Shown: positions 9,111-20,400 of the stretch, one piece after another
How the letters are laid out: every line of letters begins with the position of its first letter
Position numbering within the stretch: position 1 is the first letter of the stretch
Source of the DNA: an uncultured Carboxylicivirga sp.
GTDB taxonomy: Bacteria > Bacteroidota > Bacteroidia > Bacteroidales > Marinilabiliaceae
NCBI RefSeq assembly: GCF_963674565.1
Contig: NZ_OY771430.1
Location: forward strand, 5,084,001-5,148,000
Length of the DNA: 64,000 nucleotides
Direction of reading: 5' to 3'
Translations under genes and position numbers: made by a program
The notes under the pieces: model-generated
Told to the model about the DNA's origin: nothing
What the model saw: the letters and a program-made list of their open reading frames with translations, nothing else
The model's database searches: none

Positions 9111-9496
9111 TACAGGAAAAGAAACAATTTCTTCTCCGCTATCAGTTTGCCATCCAACCACGTGTAGAGCTTCCATTCGCCAGCTTTGTCTTCGTACGGC
9201 TCCCACACAGTATCCCCAAGAAAAAATTCATACGTATTAGAATTGATATAATATTCACCCTCGAAAGGTGGTTCAATTTGTCCTTTGTCATTTTTAAAGG
9301 GTGGATGTTCAATTTTAAATACCAGCTTTTTACCTTTAGCTCCTTTAATTTTAAGTACATAACCAAATTCAATATCATCTTTGATAGGAATGTGATCGGT
9401 TATCTCTAAAAGTTTAGGCAGGTCTTTTGACTGACGCTCCCAGCGATTATAAATGCCGTAACTATATAATTCGTGTGATATTTTCTTCTTTGCCAT
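9107..9496 (-). CDS. small hypothetical protein (possibly DUF3859-like)
   Basis: The 129-residue protein begins MAKKKISHELYSYGIYNRW. It appears mostly beta-stranded, with no signal peptide or membrane span. The motifs YGIY, GDTVWEPYEDKAGEWKLYTW and IAEKKL look like a lipocalin- or Ig-like sandwich, and the N-terminal YGIY recalls DUF3859 proteins; that assignment is from memory and tentative. It is the last gene of the tamA-tamB-TPR operon and starts 1 bp after the TPR gene ends. That suggests co-translation and possibly a shared role in envelope biogenesis. No catalytic residues can be named. Confidence 0.75.
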   Translation of the reverse strand: MAKKKISHELYSYGIYNRWERQSKDLPKLLEITDHIPIKDDIEFGYVLKIKGAKGKKLVFKIEHPPFKNDKGQIEPPFEGEYYINSNTYEFFLGDTVWEPYEDKAGEWKLYTWLDGKLIAEKKLFLFLY

Positions 9497-9497
9497 T

Positions 9498-11705
9498 CTA
9501 TTCTTCCAATGAGTAGCGAATTTGATCCAACATTAACGGGATGTCTGGTTTTTCAATTCCATGAGTTAATAAATGAGGAATATCTTCCTGAAATGTTTCT
9601 AAAAACTCATTAAACGAATGATCCGGTAGTTTAATACTTTTCTGATAGCTGGCTAAAGCCTCTTTCCGAAGTTTTTTACACCAAAGTGTATGTCCCAGAT
9701 TTATTAAATCCTGTTTATTGGTTTCAGCAACCAGAATCTTGTTATAATACTTTTCAGCCTGATCAAATTTACCCAAAACAAAAGAACACCATCCAATTGC
9801 TCTTCCTACTTTATGATTTCCCGGATCAAGGTATTCTACTTTGAAATAGTATTTTAATGCTTCTTCAAATTGTTCCAGTTCCAGGTAGCAATGTCCAATA
9901 GAAGCTTGTGTTGAAAGGTTTTCTTGATCGATATTTTCCGCCTCTTTATAATATTGTAATGCTTTCTCGGGGTTTTTTAAATGGCGGTAACAAAGCGCAA
10001 TTTTCTTTTTATTCCATACACTTTCAGCACCAATTAAATCGGCTTGTAAATATTTGGCGAGTGCTTTCTCAAACTGATTAAGCTTTTGATAACCAAAGGC
10101 AATTTTTTGAATGATATCAACAGCTGTTTGATCCTTTTCGTAGATCTGGTTAAAGATATCAATCGCCTCATCATAGTATTCCTTTTTAAAGTAATATTCA
10201 GCCAATTCTCGTAATGATGAATCTTCTGTTACAAGCTTTTTAAAGAACCACTTATTATGGAAATCCATCCGCTGAGCAAAGATGTCATCGAGTTGATGTC
10301 GTTGCGGATGAACTTTGATCAGTCGATATAAATCCTGAATAAACTGGTTCGAAGCAATCAGTTTACCCTGGTTAGCCTTTAATGCTTTTTCGTCTTTATT
10401 GATTTCTGCCATCTGTTCCATCTCAGCAGAAAACATCTGACCCATTAAATCCTTTTGCATCGAAGGCATATGGGGAATACTGAGCATTAAAGAATATTTA
10501 TCAGAGTTGCATAAGAACCTCGACTCAGCCAGATTATCAAGTAATGATGAACTTTTAAAAAGATCGCTCTCGGAATCCAATGCCTTTTTTATCTCCGGGT
10601 GAGAAGGATAAAAGGGTAAAAGCCAGTTGGCAAAAGAATTGAAGAAAGAGAAGTGCTTCAGGTGTTTAAAGGTAGACAGAAATACATCTGCACCTTCCAT
10701 CTGCCATTGCGTAAGCTCTTCCATCTTGGAGATCAGACTGGGTGAATCTTTGAAAAAATCTTCCCATTCCGGATTTTTATCATCTGTTAGGTTTTCACTT
10801 AGCATATTCTCCAAATCAAGTTTATTTTTAAACTTGGGTTGCATTTTTACAACTTCAGGAAGTATTTCATCATGAAGCTTCTGAGAGATACGTTGGGTTT
10901 CTTTTGTTCTGATTAATTGAATGATGATACTCTCAATCAGTGTAATCCATTTATTTTCTTCTGCAAGTAGCGTAAAGCGTGAGTGAATTTTAGGATTTAG
11001 AGGTAAGCGGGCATCATATTTCAAAAACGATAAAATTAATGTTGTGACAGCACGCGAGCTTATAATATCATTTTCATTAAGAGCTAAATCCATTAATAAA
11101 TCCAGATACTCTGGAATGAAAGAATGAAGCAGAGCCAGATTAAAAGCTCCCACCAATTGTGCTTTCAAATACCATGGATAGGATGAGTTGTTAAAAAAGC
11201 TCTTTAAATTATCAAGGTCACTTTCGGATAATGCGGAAGCACTCCATAAATATTGAAAGATTTTTATATTAATATTTTGTATTTCCTGAGCATTTTCGGC
11301 TTCAGGATTAACAATTTTTTGAAGTTCAATGCCACTCCAAAGGTGAGCATACTCATCCAATAAAGCACTGAGTTGGATGGATGCATTTTCGCGACGAAGC
11401 TCAAAAATGATGTCGTTGGAGTATTTCAACATCAGTTTGTTATAGGCGTTGTCAGCTAGTCTGTACACATCCCTCACCAAATGATTGTATATTTTTTGTC
11501 GTTCAGGATCGGTTATGCCTTCCACAGTATAGCGGAGCATGTTTTTATAGGTGAATTCAAGATTGTAATGAGTGTCGATAAGATCACCATCGTGAGCATC
11601 TTTCACAAGGTCTTCAATCATATCGAGGCTATCTTTGATACGTTTTGAAGCTAGTTTCTTACAAATGGCATTATGTTTCGATTTCAATTCGCGCGTATTT
11701 ATCAT
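9498..11705 (-). CDS. large TPR-repeat protein
   Basis: The protein has 735 residues from the ATG. A GTG one codon upstream is also open, but it would sit closer to the tamB stop. The first 500 residues are helical and not recognised. About residues 505-705 hold five or six tetratricopeptide repeats, including EEALKYYFKVEYLDPGN and EKALQYYKEAENIDQEN. There is no signal peptide or membrane segment, so it is probably cytoplasmic and a scaffold for protein partners. It starts 2 bp after tamB ends and the next gene starts 1 bp after its stop, so it belongs to the TAM-like operon. The function is unknown. Confidence 0.85.
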   Translation of the reverse strand: MINTRELKSKHNAICKKLASKRIKDSLDMIEDLVKDAHDGDLIDTHYNLEFTYKNMLRYTVEGITDPERQKIYNHLVRDVYRLADNAYNKLMLKYSNDIIFELRRENASIQLSALLDEYAHLWSGIELQKIVNPEAENAQEIQNINIKIFQYLWSASALSESDLDNLKSFFNNSSYPWYLKAQLVGAFNLALLHSFIPEYLDLLMDLALNENDIISSRAVTTLILSFLKYDARLPLNPKIHSRFTLLAEENKWITLIESIIIQLIRTKETQRISQKLHDEILPEVVKMQPKFKNKLDLENMLSENLTDDKNPEWEDFFKDSPSLISKMEELTQWQMEGADVFLSTFKHLKHFSFFNSFANWLLPFYPSHPEIKKALDSESDLFKSSSLLDNLAESRFLCNSDKYSLMLSIPHMPSMQKDLMGQMFSAEMEQMAEINKDEKALKANQGKLIASNQFIQDLYRLIKVHPQRHQLDDIFAQRMDFHNKWFFKKLVTEDSSLRELAEYYFKKEYYDEAIDIFNQIYEKDQTAVDIIQKIAFGYQKLNQFEKALAKYLQADLIGAESVWNKKKIALCYRHLKNPEKALQYYKEAENIDQENLSTQASIGHCYLELEQFEEALKYYFKVEYLDPGNHKVGRAIGWCSFVLGKFDQAEKYYNKILVAETNKQDLINLGHTLWCKKLRKEALASYQKSIKLPDHSFNEFLETFQEDIPHLLTHGIEKPDIPLMLDQIRYSLEE

Positions 11706-11707
11706 CA

Positions 11708-14700
11708 CTAATCTTTTTTGGATTCGAACTTCAAAATTACATCAAAACCTGATTCTTTGGAACTCCCGCTTTGTAATCTCATGAATAAATTTTTACTTAA
11801 TTCATATTCCAGTATAATAATCTCCGGTGTTATTTCATCTCCATCGGTTTCACCAAAGCCACGTTGATAGATCACAAAAAGATCATTTGTAACATATTTA
11901 CCAACCACAAAAGCTGCACTTTGCCAGTTTTCTGCTGCAGTCACCTCAATCATGTCGAGGTTGAATTGAGTTCCTAAGGTTTTACTTAATTGCGATGTAA
12001 CGGCTTTTGTCAACATATTGGTTCCGATTGCTCCGCTTATTCCATTCTGTCCTGAGTAGGATAGTTCATCCATCGTCTTCCCGAATATGAGAATACTAAT
12101 GGCATCTCCCTCTGTTATGGAAGCATCATCCAGCTTAAATGAGATAGCAGGTTCCGATAATTTTTCACTGACAGAAAGTTCGAGTTTTCGTTTTTCTTTG
12201 TCTGGTCCTCGATAAGTATAACTGGCATTAAAATTCAGAATAGGATCTATCTCCTGTCCTCCCTGAAAAGTTAAGGTACCTTCGTTAATCACCAGTTTTT
12301 TACCATAAAGAATATAATGTCCACGATTAATACCTAATTCACCAAATAACTCAAAATACGGATTACTCTTTTCTATCTCCAGATCGCCCCAGATTTCAAT
12401 GCTCATATCTTCACTTCTTAACCAGGTATTACGAGGAATTTCCAATTCAAGCCGACCTTGTAAATTTGTAATGAATGGAGATGTTTCTTCTTTCTTTTTT
12501 CGAAGACTAATATGTTGTTTTGAGCCTGGCAAAGTATCTGAGACTTCAGTAGCCTGAACAAGCAAAGGAACATTCTGTTCTTTATTTTCATCTTCAGAAT
12601 CCATAAATGCCGGAAGATAAAACTCAGACCTAAGAACCTTAATCTTACCACCAAAACGGCTTTCGGATTCGGAATTTGTAAAAAAGGTTTTTGCATCAAT
12701 CAATGCTGAATAATCGCGGTGTTTAATTACGTAAAAGTTATTGGCATTAGCTTCCAGTGTTGAGCTATGGATTGAACCGCTTACTAAACTACTATCAAAA
12801 ACCGCAGCACCAGTCATGGTTAGATAGCCTTTATCGCGTTTAATAATAAAGGTATCAATGGCCACTTTGTTACTGTCGAAATTTAAAGCTATTTGTGCAT
12901 TACTCATGTCAATTCCATAAACAGGATGACTATACTTTCCGTTCTGAAGATTAAATTTGCCGTATAGAAGAGGTTTTGAAAACTCACCTTTAGCCCTGAT
13001 ATTCGCATTTAACATACCCTCTACTTCCAATTGTGCCAGTTTCTCAGTTGGAGCAGCAATGTCAAAAGAGTCAAGGCGTAAGATAGCTTCGAATTGATCG
13101 CTCATGTTAAAAATGAAACCTGTTGTGTCAAATCGTGTTTCAAATGGTGTTGTAAAACTGAGGTTGAATTCATTTTTATTCTCCGGATTGATAAAACTAC
13201 TTTTTAAAGTATCCTTCTTAAGAGTTAGATTACCTTCAAAAAAGGGAAGTTGAATTTGATCAAATTGTCCGTTTTTTACGTTGAATGTTGATTTTAATTC
13301 AGGGGACTGTGGTTGCCCTGTTAATCTCATATTGATTGAGAATAATCCATCAATGTAATCATCCAGAATATGTAAGCGGGTTAATGAATTCAAATCGAAA
13401 TTATCAACCATAAATTCAAGATTTTGTGTTCGATTGGCTCCAAATGTACCTTTTGCCTTTAATGAAAATTGGGGTGATAATTCATCTTTTAATGCCAAAT
13501 CTTTTATGGTGAACTCATGATTGTAATATTCAACTAAATTTATGGTATCGGTTGTATAATAATGGATTCGTGGAGTATTGAATCGTAAATTGTCAATATT
13601 GATCCCTAATGTATCTGCCAGATGAATGTGTGTTTTTAAGTTAGTATTGATACTGTCCTTTTTCGCAAATACTTCAGCAAATAAAGTGTCTAGCTTATAA
13701 TTCGCATTGCCATAAATAGTGTCAGCTAATATATCTTTGTTTTGCAATGCTTGTATCTGGAATGATGTTTTAGCCTGCATATGATTCTCGACATAATTAA
13801 CGTTTAACCGGGCATTCATTTTATTGCTTGATAAAGAATAGCCTTTGAATTTAGATACCGTTAGATATCCTTCAGTATTTAGAGAATCAATTGAGCCATT
13901 GAATGCAAATTGTCCTGTAGCTTGTGTGAAATTGAATTCAGGTTTTAGAAAGTGCTGCAGGAAGGTAAGGGAATCAACTATAAAATCAGCTTTGCCATCC
14001 AGTTCTTTTGATGATAGCTGAAAGTTACCGGAAGCATTAACTTTACCTCCCGGTACACGAATTCTACTTTCAGATATTTTGAGAAGATTATTTTTTAGAT
14101 TGGCTTTAATGTATGCAGAATCAACAGGCACACCATAAATATTACTCTGTGAAATATTAATTGTGCTATATGCATCAATACTATCAGTACTTAGGCCTTT
14201 CCCAATGACTGAAATCCTACCATTTGCTAAACCTGCATCATCCGAAATTATTTTATTTAATAGTAAGCTGTCAATCTTTAAATGGGCTTTGTATGTTGGA
14301 TTTGAAGAATAGTTGTGTAACTCAATATTTCCTTCTGCCTTTCCCAAATAAGATTGGGCAATCAAACTTGAACTGACATTAAAATTATTTTGCTGGGCGT
14401 TAAACTTAAAAATTTTAAAATGATGATCTAAATAAGTTGAGCCGGTTAAATCGCCTTTAATATTTATCCATGTTGTATAGTCTAAAAGGTGATTACCCTT
14501 GATATTAATACTTCCCTGTAATGTGCTATTGGTATTACTCATCAACCACCAATTTTCAGGATGCATATTAACGAAGCTAATTTCAGCGCTAAAAGGGATT
14601 TGGTTTATTTTTTTGTTTGAATAGTCATCCAGATTTAAAATCTGTGCTTTCAAATGAATCTCTTCCTCATATACAGTTAAGTCAACATTGAAGTAACTTG

Positions 14701-15550
14701 TGTCATTCCGGGTCAGATAATCTAAATCGACTTTCGGGGATGCTGGCAATTGAACAGATGGAACAAATATTTTAAATTCATCCTTACTGATCGGATCAGC
14801 CTTAAGTTGAGCAGCACTGTTATTAATGGATTGGTATTTGCCTGTTGTTTCGAATAACGAACGGGATGTTTCAACGATTAGGCTGTCGATGCTTATTAAA
14901 GAGCCGTCTTGGTTAAAATGACCGTTTAATTTTCTAATGGTAAGATCTGGGTTTATCGAAACTAATTCAAGGTTATGTAGCTTAAAATCCATAAGCTCCT
15001 GTTTATAATAAAACGAAGCAAAGAGGTTCAGGTTTTGAATGCTGTCGGGGACTAGTTCGATTGTTGAGTTTGAAGCGATGTTCCAGTTGTTTAGCCGAAT
15101 AGTATCAATTTGGATAGCATATGAAAAGGGACTTGTAGCAGTTGTTGTATCTCCAGAGGTGGGTATTATATCAGCAATTTCCCATCTTCCATTCTCATCC
15201 TGCTCAAAAGATCCATCCAGATTATTGATGATAACGGAAGAAATCTCAATTTTTTTCTCGAATATCGACCAAAGGTTAAATTGAAGGTTAATTAAATCAA
15301 CCTGAGTAATTAGGCTACTGTCAACTTTTTGCCGAAGCTTAACTCCTGTTAAATCCAGATAATTGTAGTAGTTGCTATTGAAACCATCAATAGATACAAT
15401 TGCATTTAGCTCTTTGTTAATCAGATTTACAGCCTGTTTTTTAACTATCCTATCAAACCATGATGTTTGGGTAAAAAGCATAAATAGTATTACAACAACA
15501 AAAAGTGTTGCAACCAGATACGACAGATATTTAATGCTTTTTTTTATCAT
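11708..15550 (-). CDS. tamB: TamB-like translocation/assembly module protein (DUF490)
   Basis: The 1280-residue protein has an N-terminal membrane anchor (about 10-28), then the AsmA/TamB-type opening TSWFDRIVKKQAVNLIN. Long beta-rich repeats, expected to form a periplasmic hydrophobic groove, fill the middle. A C-terminal DUF490 domain starts around 930. Its hallmarks are SILIFGKTMDEL, GTNMLTKAVTSQLS and the terminal LFMRLQSGSS segment. TamB-family proteins connect the inner and outer membranes; lipid transport and outer-membrane protein assembly have both been proposed for them. It follows the barrel gene by 3 bp, the usual tamA-tamB arrangement. Bacteroidota versions are often annotated simply as a DUF490 translocation/assembly module. 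Confidence 0.92.
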   Translation of the reverse strand: MIKKSIKYLSYLVATLFVVVILFMLFTQTSWFDRIVKKQAVNLINKELNAIVSIDGFNSNYYNYLDLTGVKLRQKVDSSLITQVDLINLQFNLWSIFEKKIEISSVIINNLDGSFEQDENGRWEIADIIPTSGDTTTATSPFSYAIQIDTIRLNNWNIASNSTIELVPDSIQNLNLFASFYYKQELMDFKLHNLELVSINPDLTIRKLNGHFNQDGSLISIDSLIVETSRSLFETTGKYQSINNSAAQLKADPISKDEFKIFVPSVQLPASPKVDLDYLTRNDTSYFNVDLTVYEEEIHLKAQILNLDDYSNKKINQIPFSAEISFVNMHPENWWLMSNTNSTLQGSINIKGNHLLDYTTWINIKGDLTGSTYLDHHFKIFKFNAQQNNFNVSSSLIAQSYLGKAEGNIELHNYSSNPTYKAHLKIDSLLLNKIISDDAGLANGRISVIGKGLSTDSIDAYSTINISQSNIYGVPVDSAYIKANLKNNLLKISESRIRVPGGKVNASGNFQLSSKELDGKADFIVDSLTFLQHFLKPEFNFTQATGQFAFNGSIDSLNTEGYLTVSKFKGYSLSSNKMNARLNVNYVENHMQAKTSFQIQALQNKDILADTIYGNANYKLDTLFAEVFAKKDSINTNLKTHIHLADTLGINIDNLRFNTPRIHYYTTDTINLVEYYNHEFTIKDLALKDELSPQFSLKAKGTFGANRTQNLEFMVDNFDLNSLTRLHILDDYIDGLFSINMRLTGQPQSPELKSTFNVKNGQFDQIQLPFFEGNLTLKKDTLKSSFINPENKNEFNLSFTTPFETRFDTTGFIFNMSDQFEAILRLDSFDIAAPTEKLAQLEVEGMLNANIRAKGEFSKPLLYGKFNLQNGKYSHPVYGIDMSNAQIALNFDSNKVAIDTFIIKRDKGYLTMTGAAVFDSSLVSGSIHSSTLEANANNFYVIKHRDYSALIDAKTFFTNSESESRFGGKIKVLRSEFYLPAFMDSEDENKEQNVPLLVQATEVSDTLPGSKQHISLRKKKEETSPFITNLQGRLELEIPRNTWLRSEDMSIEIWGDLEIEKSNPYFELFGELGINRGHYILYGKKLVINEGTLTFQGGQEIDPILNFNASYTYRGPDKEKRKLELSVSEKLSEPAISFKLDDASITEGDAISILIFGKTMDELSYSGQNGISGAIGTNMLTKAVTSQLSKTLGTQFNLDMIEVTAAENWQSAAFVVGKYVTNDLFVIYQRGFGETDGDEITPEIIILEYELSKNLFMRLQSGSSKESGFDVILKFESKKD

Positions 15551-15553
15551 ATT

Positions 15554-17374
15554 TTAAAATGGGTGGCCGATATTAAAGTGTATTTGCCATTTCTTTTCTG
15601 AATCAAAAATAGGTCGTGCAAAATCAATACCAGCCGGACCAATTGGCGTATCGTATCTGATACCCAATCCTGAAGCATAACGTAAATCATTCAGTTGGTA
15701 TTTGAATGATGGTTCCCAAACATTGCCCAGATCAATAAACGCAGCTAATATTAATTTTGGGGCGATGTTATATCGAGCTTCAAAGCTTCCTTCAAGTAAG
15801 CTCTTACCGCCGATTGGATTACCAGACTCGTCTTTGGGACCAAGGTTAGAACGAGACCATCCTCTGACAGAATGTGCACCACCTGCATAAAATCTTTCCT
15901 CCGCAGGAATAAAGTTCGAACCACCTGTTCCTTTCGCCATACCAATCTTACTTTTAAACGCAACTGTCAATCCATAGTTCAATCCCCAATACCTTTTGTA
16001 TTCCAGAATACTTTTGTAGAATGGCATATCATGAGTGATGTATAAACCATTTGTTTTAATGTTTAATGAAAGGGAATGACCGCTGATAGGATTTAATTTG
16101 GGTTCGCCATTGAAATAGGTAAAACCAACTGAAATACCTGATTTTAAATAAACAGATTCGGGTAATTCATCGATGCCTGATAAATAAAAATTTATGGTGT
16201 CGTTTGTTACATCTTCGAAAAAGAAATTGATATTGGAATTAAAATTATCCGATATGTTTTGTAGGAATGTAAAGTTGAAACCATTTTTTTTAACGCTGTA
16301 ACCGGGTTCCTTTTGTTCCTGAATATATGGATTGACAATTATTGAGTTGATTGGAAATAATACTGCTGGTTGTGTAAACTTCAGGTCGAAATTATAGGGT
16401 TCAAGTGCAGAATGTTTAGCACTTAGGTTCATTCGGCCTAAATTGGTTAAAAAGCCTAGATACTGCACTTCTCCGAAAACTCTGAATTTATCTTCCCGGC
16501 CATAACCTGCTCCAAAACGGGTGGTCCACTTTGGTGCTTCTTTCAGAATTATTTCAATGGGTATAGTGTCTTGTTGTTCTTCAGTAGCGGCCGTTTTAAC
16601 TGAACTAACCCTAAACATGCCCAGATTGAAGATTCGTTTTTGAGTAAGATCAATATCTGCTTTCGACCATACATCACCTTCATTAAATGTTAGTTGCTTA
16701 CGTATGTTTTTTTCTTTGATACGATTGTTGCCTTTGATTTGTATATTACCAAAATGAGTCAGTTTTCCTTTCTCAATTTCCCACAAAATTTTAGTTGTCG
16801 ATTTTATGGTATCAACCATTAATTGAAAGTCAGCATCAGCAAAAGCATATCCGATATTATTGAATTGATTAACTATCAACTGTTGGTCGTGCATGCACCA
16901 CTCATCACGGAAAATATTATCCGTTCGTAAATTTGACTGAAGTCTTATATTTCTTAGTCCTTTGCGAGGTAGTTCTTTGGTAATTTTGTTTGTTGAATCA
17001 ATGAGATAATCAACGGATTCAACTATAATGGGTTCATCTTCTTCAATGTTGAAGATTAAGATTACTTTGTTTTTTTTAGTGATTCTGATGGTTGGTTCCA
17101 GAAAATGTATGTCTAAATAGCCTTCTTGCTGGTAAAAGGTTTTCAAGCGTTTAATGTCTGATAAATAAAGACTTTGTGAATAAAATGAAGGGTCATTTTT
17201 GAGTATTTTCTCTTCAAAAAATGAAGTGCCCTGTAAACTTATCTGTTCTTTAAGTTTAAGATTATTAAAGGCAGAATTACCCTTGAATTTAACTTTCTTA
17301 ACCTTTAAATTTTCTTGCGAATTGGCTAAGAGAACTGAAAGCAAAAGCAAAATAATGGTTGTAGTTCGAATCAA
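15554..17374 (-). CDS. tamA: BamA/TamA-family outer-membrane barrel protein
   Basis: The 606-residue protein has a signal peptide (IILLLLSVLLANSQ). POTRA domains fill about 22-265; KVKFKGNSAFNNLKLKEQI and IQIKGNNRIKEKNI are strand-helix openings. An Omp85 beta-barrel covers about 280-606. The conserved loop-6 motif is VRGW at 503-506 (canonical form VRGF/Y), followed by the GGKSLLEGSFEARY strand. The protein ends in phenylalanine, as barrel substrates do. Its place directly before tamB supports a TamA role rather than a second BamA. It is the first gene of a four-gene operon. Confidence 0.9.
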   Translation of the reverse strand: MIRTTTIILLLLSVLLANSQENLKVKKVKFKGNSAFNNLKLKEQISLQGTSFFEEKILKNDPSFYSQSLYLSDIKRLKTFYQQEGYLDIHFLEPTIRITKKNKVILIFNIEEDEPIIVESVDYLIDSTNKITKELPRKGLRNIRLQSNLRTDNIFRDEWCMHDQQLIVNQFNNIGYAFADADFQLMVDTIKSTTKILWEIEKGKLTHFGNIQIKGNNRIKEKNIRKQLTFNEGDVWSKADIDLTQKRIFNLGMFRVSSVKTAATEEQQDTIPIEIILKEAPKWTTRFGAGYGREDKFRVFGEVQYLGFLTNLGRMNLSAKHSALEPYNFDLKFTQPAVLFPINSIIVNPYIQEQKEPGYSVKKNGFNFTFLQNISDNFNSNINFFFEDVTNDTINFYLSGIDELPESVYLKSGISVGFTYFNGEPKLNPISGHSLSLNIKTNGLYITHDMPFYKSILEYKRYWGLNYGLTVAFKSKIGMAKGTGGSNFIPAEERFYAGGAHSVRGWSRSNLGPKDESGNPIGGKSLLEGSFEARYNIAPKLILAAFIDLGNVWEPSFKYQLNDLRYASGLGIRYDTPIGPAGIDFARPIFDSEKKWQIHFNIGHPF

Positions 17375-17469
17375 TGTGTTACATAGTTAGGAACTCAAAT
17401 ATACGTATTTTCAATTTCAACTGGATTTTGGTTATTGATTTTGCAAGGTAATAACCATGATTTCATGAA

Positions 17470-20400
17470 TTAAAGAGGTATGGTAAAACTAAATCTTGAT
17501 CCTTTCCCAACCTCGGATTCAACGCTCATTTCACCACCCAGATTATCGATGATTTGTTTTGAGATTGAAAGGCCTAGTCCTGTTCCTCCATATAACTGAC
17601 CTCCATTGTTATTTGCCTTATTAAAGCGTTCGAAGATATGCTCGAAACTTTTAGGTTCGATACCAATACCAGTATCCTTAACAAAGAATTCAAGCAGGTC
17701 ATCGTATTTATTATAGCCGAACTCAATAGATCCTGATTCAGTATATTTAATTGCGTTGCTAAGTAAATTTGAAAGTACCTGTTTTAACCGGTACGGATCA
17801 CTGTTGATTAAAAATTCCGGTTCGGAAGGATTACATAAATCAATTGCAATATTGTTTTTGTGCAATCTTAGTTTCTCATGACGGAAGGTGTTAAGAAGTT
17901 CAAGCAGGACTCCATTAACATCAAAATTTTTGTAGATAAGTTTTAGTTGACCTGCTTCAATTTTGGCAAGATCAATAATATCATCAATCAGATGGAGTAG
18001 ACTGTCTCCGTTGGTCTGAATCTGGTCAATAAAGTTTACTTTTTCTTCATCAGAAAAATCTGAGTGTCGTAGTAAAGTTGAGAATCCAATAATGGCATTC
18101 ATAGGAGTTCGAATTTCATGACTCATATTGGCCAGAAATGCGGTCTTCAAACGATCTGATTCTTCAGCCTTATCTTTAGCTGCTGCTAATTCTTTTGTAC
18201 GTGTTGTAACTAATTCCTCCAAATGATTTCTATGTTCTTCCAGAATTTCATTTTGGGTGATGATCTCCTCGTTCTTTTGTTCAAGCAGCTCTTTCTGTGT
18301 TGTAATTTCTTCTTTCTGTTCTTCTAATTTTTCGTTGGCTTCGTGCAGTGAGAATGTTCTTTCTCTAACCAGTTGTTTTAACCTCTCCTCTTTATTTTTA
18401 AGCATTTTAATTCTCACAAAATAAAATAATAAAGAAGCAGAAACTATAAAGGCTGCCAATAGCGTTCTGAACCACCATTTCTTATAGAATGGCGGTTGAA
18501 CAATAATTTTTAATTCGGTTCCTTTTTCATTCCAAACACCATCGTTGTTGGAGGCTTTCACTTTTAAGGTATATGTACCAGGAGGTAGATTGGTATAGGT
18601 TATGAACCTCCTGTTTTCCGACATATTCCAATCTTTCTCAAATCCATCAAGAATATAAGCATATTGGTTTTTATTGCTCTGAATATAGTTTAAAGCAGAG
18701 AACTCGAATGAAACAACATAGTCTGTATTTTTAATCGTTAGCTCGTCGCAATACTCAATCACTTCGTCAATTTTCTGAGGTCGATTTTCTGAAGGATCGT
18801 AAATAATTTCTTTGTTATGAATCAATAGTTTGGTTATTCTAACTGGAGGAGGCAGGATGTTGGACATTAATTCAGTTGGATTAATTACATTAAATCCATC
18901 AGTACCTCCGAAATACAAATTACCTTTTGGGTCGATGTATTTTACACCTTGCGAAAAGTCGTTGCTTTGCAAACCATCATCTTTTGTAAACAGAGTAACT
19001 TTCTTAGTTGATGGATTGAATTTGATAATACCTTTATTCGTACCAATCCATAAATTACCTAAAAGATCTTCTTCTATGCTTACTGAAAGGCTTGAGAGCA
19101 ATTCGTTTTCGTCTCCCAAATGTTTAATTTGATTCGTTTCTATATCGTAGGAAAGGAGTCCATTAGAAGTGGCAAGCCATACAATGTTTTTATCCTTTAT
19201 AATGTCTAATGTACGATAAGCTCCTTTGTCATCTATTGATTTAATTAATTGTGCTTCCGAAGAATGGTGGTTATATTTAATTAAGCCAGCATCTGTTGCA
19301 AGCCAAAGTAGCTCTTCTCCATCTGGAATGATTGAATAAACTTTTATGGGGTTGGGTAATTTAAGATAATCCTGAATATTGTTGATAATTGAAATAGACT
19401 CTGTTTTTTTATCAAAACAGATGATTCCATCGAAAGTACCAATCCATAATTTATTGTTTAGCGAATCGTCTACTAATTCAATTGTTTCAATATCAGCATC
19501 TGCTAAATTGTATGTTTTAATAACATTCAGGTTTTGGGCATCAATTTTAAAAAGTTGTTTGTCTGCTTCCATTTGACAACCCCAGATAATTCTTCCGTCT
19601 GATTTTAAATCTTTAGTAAATACATTGAAATGTTTATCTCTGATCAAACCTAAATGTGTGATTTTTTTATTGGCTTGATCTATTACATTGACGTTGTTCT
19701 GTCTTCCGTAACCCGAAACCCATATTCGGTTTAGATAATCACTAGTTATGGAAGTTATACTTTCAAAGTCGATTGAGTTTTTATAACTGCTTTTATATGT
19801 TTTGAATTTGCGCAGTGTTGGATGCCAAATATCCACTCCTTTGCCATAAGTACCAATCCACATTGAACCGTTACGATCATTAAAGAGGCTTAAAATAACA
19901 TCCCAACTAATTGACTCATCGTTGTCAATATTATATCGGTAACGGCTGAATTTTTTATTGGTCAGATCATAAATAAATAATCCATGACCCACAGAACCTA
20001 TCCAAACCTGATCTTCGTATACTGAAATACTATTGATGGGTATAATTTCATTAGGCTCAAGTTCCAGAACTTTTGTTGTATTCAAATCTATCTGATGATT
20101 TATATCGATAGAAAAAAATTGGCCTCCGCCAGTACCAGCCCAAAGATGATTGCCATGGATATGGATAGCTTTAATTGTATTTAAGTATGTCTTGTCATTG
20201 TCTTTAAAACTGAATAAACTAAGAATACCATTGTTATTATTGTATCTGTATAAACCAACCGGAGATGCCAACCATATGTTTCCGTTTTTATCTTCTGCTA
20301 TTTGTGTTGGAGCATTTTTATCCAAATCATATTGTGGCGAATTCTCTTGAATGATTGGTTGTAATATATCTTTCGAAGAATTATAAAGAACTATACCTTT

